A DNA stretch of 7,803 nt. Source: Clostridia bacterium. GTDB lineage: Bacteria; Bacillota; Clostridia; Oscillospirales; CAG-272. Made by a program: the position numbers and the translations under genes. The notes beneath the pieces are model-generated. The model was not told the origin of the DNA and searched no databases. It saw only the letters and a program-made list of their open reading frames with translations. The DNA is taken from positions 1-7,803 of the forward strand of contig JAGBTR010000085.1 in assembly GCA_017631215.1 (NCBI GenBank), written 5' to 3'. The stretch's first letter is position 1. Each line of letters begins with the position of its first letter. This document shows positions 4,789 through 7,803 of the stretch, one piece after another.

Positions 4789-4817
4789 TTGACAAGCCGC
4801 CGCTTATGTGTTAATAT
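4789..4817 (+). promoter_or_regulatory. Sigma-A promoter of the glycoside hydrolase gene
   Basis: TTGACA (4789-4794), a 17-base spacer and TAATAT (4812-4817) match the consensus in 11 of 12 positions apart from the -10 variation. Transcription would start near 4824, giving a leader of about 90 bases. Confidence 0.85.
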
Positions 4818-4846
4818 AGGCACAAGCAAAGACTCTACGTAACAAA

Positions 4847-4871
4847 ACGGAAAAATTTCGCGAACTTCCGT
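4847..4871 (+). promoter_or_regulatory. Leader palindrome/stem, candidate operator or RNA hairpin
   Basis: ACGGAA (4847-4852) pairs with TTCCGT (4866-4871), and the sequence between contains the perfect palindrome TTCGCGAA (4857-4864), extendable to AA-TTCGCGAA-TT with one mismatched pair on each side. A palindrome with a central CG just downstream of a promoter is typical of LacI-family operators controlling sugar-degradation genes, but no such regulator is encoded in the window. A structural role in the mRNA leader is the alternative. Confidence 0.45.
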
Positions 4872-4913
4872 CAGCATCTCCGCATATAAACATTGAAAAG
4901 TGAGGTACACGTT

Positions 4914-7490
4914 ATGAAGACAAAACTGCAAAACTCTCTCTCAGGCAAGCATAACAATCATATTCTCCCCTTTTTCTGGCAGCACGGTGAGGATGACGCG
5001 ACGCTATTGAACGAGCTGCACAAGATCTACGATTGCGGCATCCGTGCGGTGTGTGTGGAAGCAAGACCTGCGCCGGACTTCGGTAAGGATCCGTGGTTTG
5101 AGGATATGGAGCTGATCCTTGCAGAGTGCAAAAGGCTGGGAATGGAGGTCTGGCTACTGGACGATGACCATTTCCCCACGGGAAAGGCAAACGGACTCTT
5201 GTGGAGCAAATATCCCCATCTGGGCAGACGGCAGATCACCGAGCGCCATATGGACGTTGCCGGACCTGTGTCCGACCACGCTTCGATGGTAAAGGCGCTG
5301 CTGGGCGCCGAGGATAAACTGGTGGGTATCGTGGCCTGCAAGCGCTATCCCGATCGAATGGATCAGCGTATGACCGGTGAGGCGATCGATCTGACCGACC
5401 ACTATGACGAGGAGTCCGGAATGGTGTTCTATGACCTGCCGGAGGGATTTTGGCGCATCTTTGTCCTGATCGACACCCCGTTCGCCAACCAGTACATCGA
5501 TATGATGAGTGAAGAATCGGTGCACGTGCTGATCGAAGCGGTGTACGAGCCCCATTACGAGCGGCTCAAGCAATATTTCGGCACCACCTTCCGCGGCTAT
5601 TTCAGTGACGAGCCCTTTATGATGTCCAAGGTCGGAATGCCCTCGGGTGACGCCAACCGCTCCAGAGGCTCCTACCCTTGGAACGATATGGCCATGGCAG
5701 ATCTTATCGCCCTCCACGGAGAGAACTGGCTCCTGGATCTTCCCGCGCTGTGGTTCCCCTCGGACAATGCGTCGCGCATTCGCGTGAACTATATGGATGT
5801 GGCGTCCAAGAGATACGAAAAATGCTTCTGCGGACAGCTGGGTGAATGGTGCCGCGCTCACGGCGTGGAATATATCGGTCACTCGATCGAGGACGACAAC
5901 CTGCACACCACCTTCTCGTGCGGCGGACATTACTTCCGTACCTTGAATGGGCAGGATATGGCAGGCTTTGATATCGTGCTGTGCGAGATCGTTCCCGGTA
6001 TGAGCCACAACGCCACGGCCGCCCCCGTCAGCTATGATAGGATCGAACCGGATTTCTTCCATTTCGGTATCGCCAAGCTGGCATCCTCCCACGCCCATAT
6101 CCAGCCCCTGAAAAAGGGTCGTACGATGTGCGAGCTCTACGGCGCATACGGCTGGGTGGAAGGCACCAAAATGATGAAATGGCTGACCGACCATATGTTG
6201 GTCAGAGGCGTCAACGAATACGTTCCCCACGCCTTCTCGCCCAAATATCCCGACCCCGATTCTCCCCCCCACTTCTATGCCGGAGGACATAACCCTCAGT
6301 TCCGTCCCTTCGGAAGGATCATGAACTATATGAACCGCGTGGCCGATATCCTCTCCGACGGATTGCACCACGCCACGGCCGCTCTGTACTACCACGCGCA
6401 GGCAGAATGGTCGGGAGATCCGTTCATGCGTTTCCAGAAGCCTGCCAGAGTGATGATGGAGAAGCAGATCGACTTTGACATCATTCCCGAAGATTATCTG
6501 GCGAATGCCGTGGTGAAGGACAACGAGCTGTGGCTCAACGGCGAGACCTACCGCTTGTTCGTGTTGCCTTACGCCCATACGCTGCCCGTCGCTGTGGTGG
6601 AGCAGTTTGCTGCGTTTGCCAGACAGGGACTGCCCGTCTGGTGCGTGGACGGCACACCCGAAAGGACCGCCGAGGGGGATGCGATCCCGCAGGAGATCCG
6701 CGACTTGTTCCGCACGGTGGCACTGGATGATCTGGCGAACGAGATCCAGGCTGCCAAGCTGAACGATATGGCGTACAACGGTACGCGCGGCGAGGATCTG
6801 CGCGTGTACCATTACAGCAGAAACGGCGGTCATGCGCTGTTTGTGACCAACGAAAGCATCCACGGTAAAACCGAAGGCACGCTTCGTCTGCGCGCATTCA
6901 ATGGCGGTGAGATCGTGCGGTATGATGCTATGGAAAACAAGGCGTGGCGTGACTGTGTCGACTGTGACATCCCGATCTCGCTGGAGCCCTACGCTTCTGC
7001 GCTCATCCTCTTTGGCGATCTGGGAGACGTCTCCGCTCTGCCGACGTACGAGGCCGTACAGCCCGTATGGACGGATGCTGTCACCGCGCCGTGGAAGATC
7101 TCCTTTGCCGCCCCCGAGGTCTATGACCCCGCCGCCCCCGATTTCTCCGTATTTGAGCAAGAAGAGACCGTGGACGAGCTGTATAATATCATCAGAAAGC
7201 GCGCGAAATACGCAGGCTTTGTGAAGTATGAGACCACACTGACACTGCCGACGGGATGCTGTGCGCTGGATCTTGGACAGGTCGGTGAGACGTGCTGGGT
7301 ATGGATCGATGGAAAGTGCGTAGGCGAGCAGCTGGTCCCGCCCTATCGCTTCCCGATATCCGCAGAGGGAGAGGTCCGTCTGACCGTAGTGACCACGTCC
7401 CATCTGGGATATCTCAAGCAGGACAAGTTCTCCGCATACCTGCCCTTTGAGCCCGTTGGTCTGCTTGGCCCGATCAAGGTAGGAAAATAA
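4914..7490 (+). CDS. Putative glycoside hydrolase, GH106-like (alpha-L-rhamnosidase-type), cytoplasmic
   Basis: The 858-residue protein resembles the large clostridial 'glycosyl hydrolase' group related to GH106. An N-terminal TIM-barrel-like region includes FFWQHGEDDATLLNELHKI, EMELILAECKRLGMEVWLLDDDHFPTG (D83-D85, H86) and YFSDEPF with D232/E233. A central part carries GHSIEDD (about 322-328), SHNATAAP (from 364), CELYGAYGW with E407, and the VRGVNEYVPHAFSP stretch characteristic of the GH106 barrel. A C-terminal beta-sandwich (about 770-858) has the DLGQVGETCWVWIDGKCVGEQLVPPYRF motif of GH2/GH106 sugar-binding jelly rolls. E233 and E407 are the likeliest acidic catalytic pair, by analogy only. 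There is no signal peptide, so it probably acts on imported oligosaccharides or glycosides. The start is the ATG at 4914, with GTGAGG (4900-4905) 8 bases upstream; an in-frame TTG at 4893 is less likely. It has its own promoter and terminator and no transporter neighbour. Substrate is unproven. Confidence 0.8.
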   Translation: MKTKLQNSLSGKHNNHILPFFWQHGEDDATLLNELHKIYDCGIRAVCVEARPAPDFGKDPWFEDMELILAECKRLGMEVWLLDDDHFPTGKANGLLWSKYPHLGRRQITERHMDVAGPVSDHASMVKALLGAEDKLVGIVACKRYPDRMDQRMTGEAIDLTDHYDEESGMVFYDLPEGFWRIFVLIDTPFANQYIDMMSEESVHVLIEAVYEPHYERLKQYFGTTFRGYFSDEPFMMSKVGMPSGDANRSRGSYPWNDMAMADLIALHGENWLLDLPALWFPSDNASRIRVNYMDVASKRYEKCFCGQLGEWCRAHGVEYIGHSIEDDNLHTTFSCGGHYFRTLNGQDMAGFDIVLCEIVPGMSHNATAAPVSYDRIEPDFFHFGIAKLASSHAHIQPLKKGRTMCELYGAYGWVEGTKMMKWLTDHMLVRGVNEYVPHAFSPKYPDPDSPPHFYAGGHNPQFRPFGRIMNYMNRVADILSDGLHHATAALYYHAQAEWSGDPFMRFQKPARVMMEKQIDFDIIPEDYLANAVVKDNELWLNGETYRLFVLPYAHTLPVAVVEQFAAFARQGLPVWCVDGTPERTAEGDAIPQEIRDLFRTVALDDLANEIQAAKLNDMAYNGTRGEDLRVYHYSRNGGHALFVTNESIHGKTEGTLRLRAFNGGEIVRYDAMENKAWRDCVDCDIPISLEPYASALILFGDLGDVSALPTYEAVQPVWTDAVTAPWKISFAAPEVYDPAAPDFSVFEQEETVDELYNIIRKRAKYAGFVKYETTLTLPTGCCALDLGQVGETCWVWIDGKCVGEQLVPPYRFPISAEGEVRLTVVTTSHLGYLKQDKFSAYLPFEPVGLLGPIKVGK

Positions 7491-7507
7491 TCGAAAAAAT
7501 TCACAGT

Positions 7508-7538
7508 GGAGCGATCTTCGGGTCGCTCCTCTCTTTTT
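7508..7538 (+). terminator. Intrinsic terminator of the glycoside hydrolase gene
   Basis: A 9-bp stem GGAGCGATC/GGTCGCTCC (7508-7516 with 7521-7529, one T-G pair) is capped by a stable TTCG tetraloop and followed by CTCTTTTT ending at 7538. It starts 17 bp after the stop codon. Confidence 0.92.
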
Positions 7539-7556
7539 GTGCTAACGCCCAAACAT

Positions 7557-7588
7557 AAAACAAGAGGAAGCGGATTTCGCTTCCTCTT
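7557..7588 (-). terminator. Intrinsic terminator of the convergent right-edge gene
   Basis: An 11-bp perfect stem AAGAGGAAGCG/CGCTTCCTCTT (7562-7572 with 7578-7588) has a 5-base loop. On the - strand it is followed by G and TTTT (complement of 7557-7560). It begins 6 bp beyond the stop codon at 7595-7597, so it serves the - strand gene, though it could also back up the + strand terminator. Confidence 0.85.
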
Positions 7589-7594
7589 TGTTAT

Positions 7595-7803
7595 TTAGTG
7601 GCAGGTGCCACAAGCAGTGTAGCCCATTGACTTCAGTTCTGCCGCTGTGCCAGTGTATTCGCTGTAATTCTTTGCCGCGATTCGTTTGACTTGATAGCAA
7701 CTGGTGTAATGATACTTCTTGGACGAGGTGTTCAATATGTATTTGGTGCCAGTAGGCTTAGCGGGAACTTGTGGCTCAGGCTCGGGCTCAGGCTCGGGCT
7801 CAG
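7595..7803 (-). CDS. C-terminal part of a protein with Glu-Pro linker and Ada-like Cys/His metal-binding module (5' end outside window)
   Basis: The - strand is open from the window edge to TAA at 7595-7597, giving 68 residues without a start codon inside the window. The visible part starts with five Glu-Pro dipeptides, a rigid spacer commonly found between domains, often in exported proteins. A compact module of about 48 residues follows: KYILNTSSKKYHYTSC, then YQVKRIAAKNYSEYTG, then ELKSMGYTACGTCH. This N-T-x-S-K-K-x-H-x4-C ... Y-T-G ... G-Y-x-x-C-x-x-C pattern is a recurring C-terminal module in clostridial nucleases, CAP-domain and other secreted proteins, resembling Ada-type zinc-binding fragments. 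The His and three Cys are the probable metal ligands. The catalytic or main domain lies outside the window, so the function cannot be stated. Confidence 0.8.
   Translation of the reverse strand, partial: EPEPEPEPEPQVPAKPTGTKYILNTSSKKYHYTSCYQVKRIAAKNYSEYTGTAAELKSMGYTACGTCH
7773..7803 (-). repeat. 12-bp tandem repeat encoding (Glu-Pro)n
   Basis: At least 2.5 units of a 12-bp period (GGCTCAGGCTCG type) run into the window edge and encode the EPEP linker of the partial gene. Copy number is probably variable; the full array lies beyond the window. Confidence 0.85.

Noticed and set aside
5154..7403. 749-codon open frame on the - strand opposite the glycoside hydrolase gene
   Set aside because: It is a mirror of the GC-rich codon pattern of the sense gene; its translation is His/Val/Gly-rich, shows no recognisable motif, and has no ribosome binding site or promoter at its start.
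7773..7803. Short tandem repeats at the right edge considered as a CRISPR-like array
   Set aside because: The period is 12 bp without spacers and it encodes an in-frame Glu-Pro linker, so it is a coding microsatellite.

Overview
The window looks like a chromosomal segment of a strictly or mainly anaerobic low-oxygen member of the Clostridia (Oscillospirales/Christensenellales-like, probably a gut lineage). This is inferred from the ffh-rpsP-khpA order, strong GGAGG ribosome binding sites, sigma-A promoters with near-perfect boxes, a Crh/HPr-type protein, an Rrf2 regulator beside a 'reverse' rubrerythrin, and a GC-rich codon usage. Species cannot be named from the sequence.

Layout. Positions 2-1640 carry a housekeeping operon on the + strand: the 3' part of ffh (SRP GTPase), rpsP (ribosomal protein S16) and khpA (KH-domain RNA-binding protein), closed by an intrinsic terminator. 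Positions 1690-2490 hold no credible gene. They contain two inverted copies of a ~135-bp repeat whose hairpins show paired (compensatory) base changes, with other stem-forming sequence between them. At 2496-2729 (- strand) lies a Crh-like HPr-fold protein without the phosphorylatable histidine. It is transcribed divergently from an Rrf2-family regulator at 2920-3348. The divergent control region has two consensus promoters and two copies of the same 15-bp inverted repeat (ATAC-N7-GTAT), the best candidate for the Rrf2 operator.

The regulator is followed by a reverse rubrerythrin (3399-3944), which suggests an oxygen/peroxide defence unit. A 75-residue zinc-ribbon ORF overlaps the rubrerythrin stop by one base. 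About 285 bp downstream of the rubrerythrin 3' end, its last codons (LLERYFG-stop) recur just before a strong terminator. The zinc-ribbon segment therefore looks like a small inserted or recombined cassette bounded by direct repeats. Next comes a small PepSY-type lipoprotein (4335-4628) with its own terminator, then a C12 homopolymer.

Positions 4789-7490 form a monocistronic unit: a consensus promoter, a leader with a palindrome/stem, and an 858-residue cytoplasmic glycoside hydrolase resembling family GH106 and related enzymes, ended by a UUCG-loop terminator. The right edge has a convergent, incomplete - strand gene. Its visible C-terminus is a Glu-Pro repeat linker followed by a small Cys/His (Ada-like metal-binding) module.

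No CRISPR array, transposase, integrase, rRNA or tRNA was recognised. The less ordinary parts are the structured inverted repeat pair, the twin operator, and the duplicated rubrerythrin tail around the zinc-ribbon ORF.
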